A DNA stretch of 24,947 bases from Candidatus Abyssobacteria bacterium SURF_5 (GTDB lineage Bacteria > Abyssobacteria > SURF-5). The notes under the pieces are model-generated. The model saw only the letters and a program-made list of their open reading frames with translations, made no database searches and was not told the origin of the DNA. The stretch spans positions 1 to 24,947 of the forward strand of contig QZKU01000123.1 of the NCBI GenBank assembly GCA_003598085.1, in the 5' to 3' direction. This document shows, one piece after another, positions 1-6,553 of this stretch. Every line of letters starts with the position of its first letter. The stretch's first letter is position 1. The position numbers and the translations under genes are program-made.

Positions 1-30
1 AAACTCAAAAGCGGTAAATGCATGATCGAG

Positions 31-57
31 TGCTAACTACTACTCGAGATGCTAACT
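31..57. repeat. Short direct repeat TGCTAACT
   Basis: TGCTAACT occurs at 31-38 and again at 50-57, 19 bases apart, each preceded by CGAG. The segments CGAGT (27-31) and ACTCG (42-46) also form a small inverted repeat. A period near two helical turns would suit a DNA-binding protein, but no promoter can be placed with confidence between here and the response-regulator gene. It may equally be chance or the tail of something outside the window. Confidence 0.3.
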
Positions 58-208
58 TTGGGAAAACGGCAAAATTCTAATTTCCGCTGAACCAAGACAA
101 TCTCACTTTCTTCTGTTGCCGGAGAGGACTTTTGGGCAGGAATTGCGAGCGCCCGGCGGTTGTTCGACATATTCAAAGGAGTGATTATAGATAAAGGAGG
201 TTTGCAGT

Positions 209-628
209 ATGCTAGTAGAGAACAGCAAGAAGAGAATATTCGTCGCCGACGATAGCAAGGACTTCCTCAGTATCATGCAGTCTATTCTTGAGTTTGCAGG
301 GTTTCTTGTGGAGACTTCGGAGGATGCCGAAGAGGCTCTGGATCAGATACAGAAGCTTCAGTATGATTTGCTGGTGCTGGGCGTGGTTATGCCGAGGGTA
401 GATGGTATAAGACTGCTTCACATGGTGAGAAACAGCAAACAATATGCGGCGGTTCCAGTGATATTTATCACCGGCGCCTCGAATAAAAAGGTGATGGAAA
501 CGCACCTGAGGGAGACGGACACCAAAGCGGAGGGTTACATACGCAAACCTTTCAAAAACAAGGCATTTCTGGAGATGCTTACGGCTCTGCTAGGGAAGCC
601 AAAAGAGGGCGGCGCGCAGTATAACTAG
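209..628 (+). CDS. Receiver-domain protein lacking the phosphoacceptor Asp
   Basis: This is a single CheY-like receiver domain of 139 residues with no output domain. Visible family features are the acidic pair D14-D15 near the N-terminus, the MP-x-x-DG loop at 61-66, the conserved Thr88 in FITGAS, and the Lys113-Pro114 pair at the end of beta-5. The residue that should be the phosphoacceptor aspartate (consensus LLD-x-x-MP) is Gly58, encoded by GGC, one base away from an Asp GAC codon. The rest of the fold is intact, so it may be a phosphorylation-independent pseudo-receiver or a recently mutated protein. The start is well supported: AAGGAGG at 193-199 is eight or nine bases before the ATG. 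It leads a plus-strand trio with the two following genes, so they may be co-transcribed. No sensor kinase is in the window. Confidence 0.9.
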   Translation: MLVENSKKRIFVADDSKDFLSIMQSILEFAGFLVETSEDAEEALDQIQKLQYDLLVLGVVMPRVDGIRLLHMVRNSKQYAAVPVIFITGASNKKVMETHLRETDTKAEGYIRKPFKNKAFLEMLTALLGKPKEGGAQYN

Positions 629-655
629 CAGCATCAAAGAGGAGAGGGATGCAAG

Positions 656-1171
656 ATGAAGTTTTTGAAATGGCTGTTCGGACCGAATCAGGAAGGAAAG
701 AACGAAAAATACGAAAAGATGCCGAATTTCAAGAAGATTTTCGCTTCGTTGCCCGATATAGTAAAGGCAACCGCAATTCCGCCGGATGATTCCAAGAGGG
801 AGAATGACGCTACTGCTCAGGAACGTGATGCAGCAAGATGTGTTGCGGAAGATGAAGCAAGAGCGGCAGTCTCAAAAGATAAAGTCCAGGATGTTTATAT
901 CAGGATTCAGACAGCCATGAATAGAAACAAGGAAATTATATGGCTTCTCCAAACCGACAGAGAGATTTCACATAAATCCCTGAATGACCTGCTTCAAACC
1001 TATCGGAAAATGAAGGACAGCGACTCGTACAAGGGAATGTCGGTAAATTATGGGTCCGCGGGAGAGTTGCATGAGATTTCTTCTTTGAACGAGCGGGACC
1101 TGGAGGGGCTTGCCCAGAAGCTGGAAGGCAAAAAGAATGCGGGAGCGAAAGCCTTCGCGACAGAAAGATAG
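656..1171 (+). CDS. Hypothetical protein, charged and helical
   Basis: I do not recognise this 171-residue protein. It begins with a short basic-hydrophobic segment (MKFLKWLFG) that is too short for a convincing signal peptide. A highly charged region rich in Asp, Glu, Arg and Lys follows (about 45-75), then a predicted helical stretch (about 75-120) that could form a coiled coil. It has no transmembrane segment and no recognisable catalytic motif. GGAGAGGG at 641-648 lies seven bases before the ATG, so the start is good. It sits 27 bases after the receiver gene and 11 bases before the ankyrin gene, which suggests one transcription unit. A scaffold or signalling-partner role would fit the neighbours, but nothing in the sequence proves it. 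Confidence 0.75.
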   Translation: MKFLKWLFGPNQEGKNEKYEKMPNFKKIFASLPDIVKATAIPPDDSKRENDATAQERDAARCVAEDEARAAVSKDKVQDVYIRIQTAMNRNKEIIWLLQTDREISHKSLNDLLQTYRKMKDSDSYKGMSVNYGSAGELHEISSLNERDLEGLAQKLEGKKNAGAKAFATER

Positions 1172-1182
1172 AGGCGAAATTA

Positions 1183-1467
1183 TTGGCAAACGCGAGACCG
1201 ATGACTTCGATAATCGCGCCGTTGAAGGCGCTTCTGCGCAAAGTGAGGGCGCTGCTGAATAATGTAAATGCAAAAGATGAATGCGGCAGGACGGCGCTCA
1301 TGAAGGCGGCTTACAATGGCAGTGCCGACGCTGTAAAGGCGTTATTAAATAACGGGGCCGATGTGAATGCGCGAGATCCCTGGGATGTGACCGCTTTGAC
1401 CATGGCGACCGCCCAGGGGCGCAATGAGATTGTACAGCTTCTTAAGAAGGCCGGGGCCAAGAAATAG
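1183..1467 (+). CDS. Small ankyrin-repeat protein
   Basis: This 94-residue protein carries about two and a half ankyrin repeats. The clear units are GRTALMKAAYNGSADAVKALL and a second unit starting at DVTALTMATAQG, linked by the typical GADVNARD turn. The first turn reads LLNNVNAKD where LLNNGADVNAKD would be expected, so three residues of the turn are missing in frame. I prefer the TTG start at 1183 because GAGG at 1171-1174 is eight bases upstream, while the later ATG at 1201 has no ribosome-binding site. Ankyrin repeats bind proteins and are not catalytic. Its place behind a receiver gene suggests a protein-interaction role in that pathway, which is inference. Confidence 0.75.
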   Translation: MANARPMTSIIAPLKALLRKVRALLNNVNAKDECGRTALMKAAYNGSADAVKALLNNGADVNARDPWDVTALTMATAQGRNEIVQLLKKAGAKK

Positions 1468-1500
1468 GCTGCAAGTCATTCCGCACCGGCGCGGCCTACC

Positions 1501-1524
1501 GGCGGTGTCATGTTTTTCACCGCC
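1501..1524. terminator. Possible bidirectional hairpin between convergent genes
   Basis: GGCGGTG (1501-1507) and CACCGCC (1518-1524) form a perfect 7-bp stem with a 10-base loop. It lies between the convergent ends of the ankyrin gene and the thioesterase gene. There is no clear U-run after the stem on either strand, so intrinsic termination is only possible. Confidence 0.3.
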
Positions 1525-1572
1525 CCTGATGCGCACCCTTAATTTGTGAAATTCTCCTCCCAAATCTCTGCA

Positions 1573-2088
1573 CTAAACCAAATGTAAGCCGCGGCTACGC
1601 CGGTTTCGGCCGGCTATTTCATTTGGAGGCTCCATGCCTTCGGGGATTTTTCTGATTTGCCAGACGCCGGCGACTTCGGCGACGGACTCGCCGTTTTCGT
1701 CCTTCAATTGCAGGCTGAGCTCGTAATCGGCCTTCCCGATTTTTTCGGCCTCGGCCTGTAGTCTTATTGCTTCCTGCTCGGACATGGTGACTTCCATGGT
1801 CACGTCGGTGGTGGCCGGCCGCCGGAATCGGATACGCACTTCCTTGACGATGGGAAAGAATTTCGAGAAATCCATGCTGACGAGATGGATGGCGCCGCCG
1901 GCGAATTCGCCGAGCGTGAAGAGCGAGCCGGCGTACATGATTCCGACGTGGTTGGTGTTGCCTTCGAGGGGCATGAGCGCTTTTGCATAGCGATCGCGCA
2001 ACTCGAGGATTTTGAGGCCGGTGCGTTCGATGCCGGAGACGGACGCAATGGCCATTTTGCAGACTTGAGCGTATTTTTCGTCTATCAT
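1573..2088 (-). CDS. Hotdog-fold thioesterase-like protein (DUF4442/PaaI/YiiD type)
   Basis: The 171 residues match the hotdog fold of the DUF4442/YiiD C-terminal group. The core reads NHVGIMYAGSLFTLGEFAGGA at about 46-67, where the central helix begins with H-x-G-x-x-(Y/H)-A-G, followed by FRRPATTDV (about 88-97), typical of the strand that pairs across the dimer. Such proteins hydrolyse or bind acyl-CoA thioesters, which suits the acyl-CoA genes downstream in the window. AGGTG lies just before the ATG. The C-terminal tail is basic and unlike the family core. It is the last gene of the long minus-strand array and converges on the ankyrin gene. The substrate cannot be told from sequence. Confidence 0.8.
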   Translation of the reverse strand: MIDEKYAQVCKMAIASVSGIERTGLKILELRDRYAKALMPLEGNTNHVGIMYAGSLFTLGEFAGGAIHLVSMDFSKFFPIVKEVRIRFRRPATTDVTMEVTMSEQEAIRLQAEAEKIGKADYELSLQLKDENGESVAEVAGVWQIRKIPEGMEPPNEIAGRNRRSRGLHLV

Positions 2089-2141
2089 TTTTTCACCTGA
2101 AGAGTTGGACCATTGAACCAGTTCTTGTCGTGGACCACGGA

Positions 2142-2164
2142 GGCGAGTTGAAATTCGCCGCTAC
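2142..2164 (+). repeat. Palindromic element with CTAC tail (copy 1)
   Basis: GGCGA (2142-2146) and TCGCC (2155-2159) flank TTGAAA-like sequence and are followed by GCTAC. The palindrome is imperfect at one position. It belongs to the same structural family as the elements at 4420, 5216, 10148 and 10214. Confidence 0.5.
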
Positions 2165-2254
2165 AAACCCTCCAAAAATGCTTCTATACCTCCATCCGGT
2201 CGGGCGTCGCCCGGAGAATTTACAATAATTTGTTAGAATAGCAGAATCAAGGAG

Positions 2255-2274
2255 GCGCGGCATGCCGCCCTAAC
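2255..2274 (+). repeat. Palindromic element with CTAA tail (copy 2)
   Basis: GCGGCATGCCGC (2257-2268) is a perfect 12-base palindrome followed by CCTAAC. The arm sequence differs from the other copies, but the plan is the same: a GC-rich palindrome, then a CTA-containing tail on the plus strand. Confidence 0.4.
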
Positions 2275-2344
2275 ATGACCCCGCAGAACGGCGGACGAGG
2301 TGGACGGAATGGACGATCAGAAAGAGGCGCACCGTGCCGCACCC

Positions 2345-3301
2345 TTACATTATCTGTTTTTCGTACCAGACCAACGCCGTTTTCGGTTTGAATCCGGCTT
2401 TTTCATACAGTGCGCGAGCCGCGCGGTTTTCATTATCGACGGTCAGCTCAATCGTATGAACGCCTGAGCTCGCCAGGTGTTTCAGGCCGTGCCACAGAAC
2501 GAGCTTTCCCAGACCCTGCCCGCGGTGCTCCGGAAGTGTGCCGATCATGTGAATTCGGCCAATCTCTTCTCCGCCGTCACGATCCCGCCGCCGCGTTTTG
2601 GCTGTCCAACAGTAACCGACGGCGGTCTTTCCGCTATAGGCCACAATGACGCCCTCGTGGCGGTATCCGGGTATATTCAGCAACTGCACGATCTGGGGTA
2701 GCGTATTCGGACAGAAGCCCCAGGAACCTTTGAAGGCACGATTCTGAAGATGTGTGAGTACACGTTCATGACCTGGCTCGAGCGGATGCAGGCAAAATTC
2801 CCCTTTGTCCCCCTTTTCAAAAGGGGGGGCCATTAGAGGCATCGGCGGAGAAAGACTGGTGGTATTCACAGTCATTTCGGAACATTTGCGGACCGGTGTG
2901 AATCCCAAGGCGGAGAATAGATCACGTGCGACGCTGTCGTTTGCTCTCAGGTCCGCATGTATTCTGGCCACTCGCAGATTGCGCGCCCGTTGAAGCGCCG
3001 CATTGAGCAATTTAGCCGCGAGCCCGCGCTCGAGAAGACCCGGCATTGCCAGAAGCCTGAGGACGGCGCGATCTATGGCCGATTCCGGGACCACGCGACA
3101 TGCTCCCATGAGTCTTCCTTCTTCCTCGGCCAAAAAGAGGTCTTCTTCGGAAACCAGGCCGGGTTCGGAAGAGGCGATCAGTGAAGTCAAAAGGAGAATG
3201 TCATCGGAATGGCAGATGGATTTTGCTTCTGAGAGCAGCCGGATGTATTGGGCCAGGTCGGCCGGAGAGTAGTTTCTTATTGTGCAGGAGGCGAAAGACA
3301 T
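2345..3301 (-). CDS. Tandem GNAT acetyltransferase, mycothiol-synthase-like layout
   Basis: This 318-residue protein has two GNAT domains. The N-terminal one (about 5-150) is degenerate: it keeps the fold pattern but lacks a clean acetyl-CoA P-loop. The C-terminal one (about 175-318) has the P-loop motif GTLPEHRGQGLG and the ending DNENRAARALYEKAGF. A degenerate N domain joined to an active C domain is the layout of mycothiol synthase MshD, and the C-domain motif resembles that group by memory. The substrate is unproven. The linker at about residues 158-168 (APPFEKGDKGEF) is encoded by a palindromic repeat, see the separate entry. The ATG at 3301 gives a normal first strand, with only a weak Shine-Dalgarno. 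The next gene upstream is the TIGR03084 protein. Confidence 0.8.
   Translation of the reverse strand: MSFASCTIRNYSPADLAQYIRLLSEAKSICHSDDILLLTSLIASSEPGLVSEEDLFLAEEEGRLMGACRVVPESAIDRAVLRLLAMPGLLERGLAAKLLNAALQRARNLRVARIHADLRANDSVARDLFSALGFTPVRKCSEMTVNTTSLSPPMPLMAPPFEKGDKGEFCLHPLEPGHERVLTHLQNRAFKGSWGFCPNTLPQIVQLLNIPGYRHEGVIVAYSGKTAVGYCWTAKTRRRDRDGGEEIGRIHMIGTLPEHRGQGLGKLVLWHGLKHLASSGVHTIELTVDNENRAARALYEKAGFKPKTALVWYEKQIM
2797..2831. repeat. Palindromic repeat inserted in frame inside a GNAT gene
   Basis: CCCCCTTTT (2809-2817) and AAAAGGGGG (2819-2827) form a 9-bp perfect inverted repeat, preceded by a CCCCTTTG tract. Elements of this composition are common dispersed intergenic repeats in many bacteria and translate to PPF-x-KGD-like peptides. 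Here the element lies inside the double-GNAT gene, exactly at the inter-domain linker, and keeps the reading frame. Confidence 0.65.
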
Positions 3302-3327
3302 TGGTTAGCACTCTAAAGACATAAAAA

Positions 3328-3357
3328 CAAACCACCAAGGCTCCAAGACACAAAGGA
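3328..3357. repeat. Possible dispersed CCACCAAGG/CCAAGACAC element
   Basis: The stretch contains ACCACCAAGG followed by CTCCAAGACACAAAGG, a semi-repetitive composition I recall from dispersed intergenic elements in other bacteria. Only one copy is in this window, so this rests on recall. The rest of the 222-base gap between the TIGR03084 gene and the GNAT gene shows nothing further. Confidence 0.25.
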
Positions 3358-3523
3358 TTTTTTCTTGATGCATTATGTTCGAAACAGAAAGTTACAGAGC
3401 CGGCATTCAGATTGAAGGTGGATTCTTGCTTGCGCGGAAATTGACAAGAAGGCGCATCAATACTCCTTACGGTTTGAAACTGTCCATTTTGGACGAGTTG
3501 ATTACCGGCTGAATGCAGTTTGC

Positions 3524-4315
3524 TCATTTTTCCCAGACCCGTTCGCCGGGCGGGGGGCCGTCGGTTGGCGGGCCGGCAAAGCATTGGGCTTTCAGCATCC
3601 AATCGCGCGCGGTTTCGCCAATGACCCGGAGGCGCGTGTCATCCACATGTCGTCTTTGCGCCACGATCAGGCAGAAGTCTTCGGCTGGACCGCTTATCTT
3701 GTCTGACGCGTTCTCCGGTCCCCACGTCCAGAGTGCGCCTGATGGAGCAGTGAGCTCGACGCGGACCGGGGTTTGAGGAGCTTGCAGGCCGCGGTTGGTG
3801 TAGCTCCAGCCAAAGGTTTTGACGCCGAGATGGGCGATGTGGCGCAGCCGATCGGTGTTGGTGCGTTTCAAGCGGAGAGCGTCGAAAACGTCCTGGCCAT
3901 GCGCCCAGGTCTCCATCAGCCGCGCGGTTGCGTGGGAGAGGGCGCTCATCGGTGGGCCGTACCAGAGGATGCGGTCTTTCGGGTTCATTGCGGTATAGGC
4001 GTCGAGCATCTTGTTTCGCTCGCTGCGCCACCAACTCATTAATTCATCGATGGGCATGTCCTTGCCGACTTCGTCGAGCGTTTTCATGAATTTGGCGATG
4101 TCGCTCATGACTTCCTCAATATGCTTGGCGAAACCGTCCGGGTCCGAGGCGGCAAGAGCGGCGCGGTCGTCGAAATACGCCAGATGACGTATCTGGTTCT
4201 TGATGTTCCAGGTGGGAGACGGAGTCATCAGCATCCATTGTTTTTCATCCAGACCCGCCACGACGGTATCGAGTTCCGCATGCTCGGTCCTGAGGTCTTG
4301 ACAGATTTGTTTCAT
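3524..4315 (-). CDS. TIGR03084-family metal-binding protein (DinB/MDMPI-like)
   Basis: The 263 residues match the TIGR03084 family, part of the DinB/mycothiol-maleylpyruvate-isomerase-N superfamily of four-helix metal-binding proteins. The recognisable core is TWNIKNQIRHLAYFDD (about 36-51), which carries the first metal-ligand His, and MSALSHATARLMETWAHGQD (about 124-143), which carries further His and Glu ligand candidates. Superfamily members often act as thiol-dependent S-transferases or isomerases, but TIGR03084 proteins have no settled reaction. GAGGTG seven bases before the ATG supports the start. It lies between a double-GNAT gene and a PIG-L deacetylase gene, both resembling parts of thiol-cofactor metabolism. 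Confidence 0.85.
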   Translation of the reverse strand: MKQICQDLRTEHAELDTVVAGLDEKQWMLMTPSPTWNIKNQIRHLAYFDDRAALAASDPDGFAKHIEEVMSDIAKFMKTLDEVGKDMPIDELMSWWRSERNKMLDAYTAMNPKDRILWYGPPMSALSHATARLMETWAHGQDVFDALRLKRTNTDRLRHIAHLGVKTFGWSYTNRGLQAPQTPVRVELTAPSGALWTWGPENASDKISGPAEDFCLIVAQRRHVDDTRLRVIGETARDWMLKAQCFAGPPTDGPPPGERVWEK

Positions 4316-4419
4316 TTGTTCACCTCACATTTGGGTTCAATAAAGAATCTGCTGCAAAAGTCCATTTTTTGATCAAATTCTGCCGTGGTACATGCAAATT
4401 GACTCGCACATTCAAGACC

Positions 4420-4442
4420 GGCCGAATGAATTCGGCCCTACC
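4420..4442 (+). repeat. Palindromic element with CTAC tail (copy 3)
   Basis: GGCCGAAT (4420-4427), a GA spacer and ATTCGGCC (4430-4437) make a perfect 8-bp inverted repeat, followed by CTACC. It lies in the gap between the PIG-L and TIGR03084 genes. Confidence 0.6.
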
Positions 4443-4464
4443 AAAAGGGGTTTTGCGGCGCAAT

Positions 4465-5184
4465 CTAATAAAGAATTTCCACCCGATGAAAAGCTTCGGC
4501 GAGCTCGAACGATTCTCCTTCAGCCATTTTTATGGCGCGCTGCCTGACCCATTCTGTCAATGCCTCCGGCTCGTATTGCCCAACCTGACTCTTGTGACAC
4601 TGAAGCGCGGCCATCTTCAAATCAAAGGTGCCCGAGATATCCGAGCGGTAATTGATTTCGTCCGCACCCCAGAACAACATTTCTTCGACCTTGTGCGGCT
4701 CGAGCCCCTGCTCGAGAAGATCGGGGTATGCGAGGTGGTCTCTTGCGAACGGGAAAACGGCATCGAGTAAAACCTGGCCGGTGATCCTGTGGTCGCGGTG
4801 CCAGAGGTATTTGCGGTATGGATCTGCCGTCACGACCACTTTCGGGCGGTACTTTCTGATTTCCCGGACAATATCCTTTCGGAAGTCGGATGTATCTTCC
4901 AGACCTTGATCAGGATACCTCAGGAACACGATGTCGCTGACACCAAGCATCCGGGCGGCTTCACGCTGCTCGGCTTCGCGGATTTCGGACAGGACCTCTG
5001 GTTTCATGTTTCGGTCGCTCGTGCCTTTGCTGCCATCCGTGCAGATAACGTAAACGACCTTGTTTGATTCGCGGGTCCATCGGGCGACTGTGCCACCGGC
5101 GCCGAATTCGGCGTCATCCGGGTGGGGGCTGACGATCATCGCGTAATACGGCGACGTGATAGGTGGAGAATTGGTGGTCGGCAT
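4465..5184 (-). CDS. PIG-L family zinc deacetylase
   Basis: The protein has the PIG-L/LmbE signature HPDDAEFGAGG (about 19-29), which supplies the Zn-binding His and Asp, and the later WHRDH segment (about 125-130), which supplies another His ligand. Family members remove N-acetyl groups from GlcNAc-type substrates, as in MshB, Mca, BshB and PIG-L. I chose the ATG at 5184 (239 aa), with a weak AAGAGA upstream. A GTG at 5226 would extend the protein into a palindromic repeat, giving an unlikely Arg/Ser-rich leader. An ATG at 5139 just before the motif is also possible but lacks a ribosome-binding site. With the MshD-like and DinB-like neighbours it may act on a sugar-thiol, which is inference. 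Confidence 0.85.
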   Translation of the reverse strand: MPTTNSPPITSPYYAMIVSPHPDDAEFGAGGTVARWTRESNKVVYVICTDGSKGTSDRNMKPEVLSEIREAEQREAARMLGVSDIVFLRYPDQGLEDTSDFRKDIVREIRKYRPKVVVTADPYRKYLWHRDHRITGQVLLDAVFPFARDHLAYPDLLEQGLEPHKVEEMLFWGADEINYRSDISGTFDLKMAALQCHKSQVGQYEPEALTEWVRQRAIKMAEGESFELAEAFHRVEILY

Positions 5185-5215
5185 ACCATGTTCTCTTGGC
5201 GATGATCGGTTGAGC

Positions 5216-5240
5216 GGGCGACCCACCGGGTCGCCGCTAC
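5216..5240 (+). repeat. Palindromic element with CTAC tail (copy 4)
   Basis: GGCGACCC (5217-5224), spacer ACC, and GGGTCGCC (5228-5235) form a perfect 8-bp inverted repeat, followed by GCTAC. It is nearly the same sequence as the copy at 5267, so these two are recent duplicates or close relatives. Confidence 0.65.
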
Positions 5241-5266
5241 GGTAAACGTATAATGCTTTTCACGGC

Positions 5267-5290
5267 GGGCGACTCATCGGGTCGCCGCTA
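5267..5290 (+). repeat. Palindromic element with CTAA tail (copy 5)
   Basis: GGCGAC (5268-5273) and GTCGCC (5281-5286) flank a TCATCGG centre and are followed by GCTAA. It repeats copy 4 with a changed loop, about 50 bases away, in the gap before the PIG-L gene. Confidence 0.6.
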
Positions 5291-5349
5291 ACAGTTGAAA
5301 TCGCCCCCCAACGGTAACAGAGCGTGCTTGCTGCAAGAGGTCCATTGGC

Positions 5350-6504
5350 CTATGATGCTTTTATGTCCTTCGGAATCCTGCGGGTGAGGATGTCCACAGT
5401 TTCCTCAACGAGTTCTTCGAGCACTTGTCCTGCGGGCTTGATTTCCTTAATCAGTCCGGAAATCTGGCCGGAGAAGGGGGCCACGTAATCCAACTTCTTG
5501 CCCTTGAGGAACATATCGACGAGACCCGAAGCGAGGGTGAGCTGCATCGGAAACGGCAGCGGATCAAGGCCGGACTGATCCCAGAGATCATGGAATCTGT
5601 TGTAGATCACTCTCGATGTTTTTCCTGTATACAAGTATGTTCTGCGAGTATCCTCATCGGTCGCGTTGAGGATGTGTTGTTTCTGGATATCGAGGATTCC
5701 GCCCTCTTTCGTGGCGAGGAAGCGCGTGCCGATCCAGACGCCTACACAGCCTATGGCCAGAGCCGCAGCCACGCCTCTTCCGTCGCCGATACCGCCAGCC
5801 CCCAAGACAGGAATAGGCGCCGCAGCGTCAATGGCCTGAGGAAGCAGCGCCATGGTGCCTATGCGTCCGGTATGCCCGCCGCCGTCATAGCCCTGAGCGA
5901 CGATCAGGTCCACGCCGGATTGCGCCATACGCCGCGCGTTCTTGGAATTTCCGGTAATGCCGAGGACTTTGATGCCATTCGCGTGGGCTTCGTCGACCAT
6001 CCAGCCGGGATTGCCGAGCCCGGAGCAGAACAGAGGGATCTTTTCCTCGATGCATGCCTTCACCGCTTTCAGCGGCTGCATGGTTGCGGTATCCATCCTC
6101 ACGGTGGTGTCTGTATCGGGAAGCTGCAGCTCTTTTTTCACCTTCTGGATCCAGTTATAATAGGGTTCAGGAAGGGATTTGATTATTTCGCTGAGCGGCA
6201 CTTCCTTTGGGCCTTCAACTTCTCTGTCCCCCTGATCGACAAGTTGGCTGGGCAGGATCAAATCGACGCCGAAGGGTTTATCGGTTCTGCGCCTGATCTC
6301 CCGGATGTGTTCGCGCATTTGCTCGACCGTATAGCCGGCGGCGCCGAGCACGCCGAGGCCTCCCGCCTCCGATACCGCCACGACCAGGTCCACCGGAGCG
6401 CCGGTGCTTTCTCCAATAAGAGAGGGGCCCATGCCGGCGCTGAGGATCGGGTATTCGATGCCCAGCATATCGCAAAGTTTTGTCCGTAAGATTCGCCTGC
6501 TCAT
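5350..6504 (-). CDS. Nitronate monooxygenase-like FMN enzyme
   Basis: This 384-residue TIM-barrel flavoprotein belongs to the nitronate monooxygenase/2-nitropropane dioxygenase family. It shows the N-terminal YPILSAGMG strand, the motif VSEAGGLGVLGA (about 43-55), the GGGHTGRIGT loop with the family's catalytic-position His, and the phosphate-binding LGAGGIGDGRGVAAALAIG segment. Family members oxidise nitronates using FMN, but many relatives are enoyl reductases or uncharacterised. The C-terminal helical extension is longer than in the shortest members. AAGGAG lies eight bases before the ATG. It follows the FemAB-like gene by 49 bases and precedes the PIG-L gene, so it may be in the same transcript. 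No specific substrate can be given. Confidence 0.85.
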   Translation of the reverse strand: MSRRILRTKLCDMLGIEYPILSAGMGPSLIGESTGAPVDLVVAVSEAGGLGVLGAAGYTVEQMREHIREIRRRTDKPFGVDLILPSQLVDQGDREVEGPKEVPLSEIIKSLPEPYYNWIQKVKKELQLPDTDTTVRMDTATMQPLKAVKACIEEKIPLFCSGLGNPGWMVDEAHANGIKVLGITGNSKNARRMAQSGVDLIVAQGYDGGGHTGRIGTMALLPQAIDAAAPIPVLGAGGIGDGRGVAAALAIGCVGVWIGTRFLATKEGGILDIQKQHILNATDEDTRRTYLYTGKTSRVIYNRFHDLWDQSGLDPLPFPMQLTLASGLVDMFLKGKKLDYVAPFSGQISGLIKEIKPAGQVLEELVEETVDILTRRIPKDIKAS

Positions 6505-6553
6505 GTCGTCTCCTTCGTTTCTTAATGGTCCCGGGTTTTCCCCCGCCCCTTGT

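Noticed and set aside
133-146. GG and TTGC near the start of the window resembling a sigma-54 site before the receiver gene
   Set aside because: The gap between GG and GC is 8 or 9 bases rather than 10.
164-191. TCGACA and TATAGA as a sigma-70 promoter for the receiver gene
   Set aside because: The start would fall inside the Shine-Dalgarno sequence, and both boxes are weak.
4465-5226. GTG start for the PIG-L gene at 5226
   Set aside because: It would place the N-terminus inside a palindromic repeat; the ATG at 5184 gives a normal protein.
5628-5642. TATAC-like inverted repeat inside the nitronate-monooxygenase gene
   Set aside because: It is in coding sequence with a 2-base spacer rather than 3, so it does not match the TetR site.
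5425-6489. Long plus-strand open frame of 354 codons antisense to the nitronate-monooxygenase-like gene
   Set aside because: The minus-strand protein has clear family motifs; the plus-strand reading has no recognisable domain and is a codon-bias shadow.
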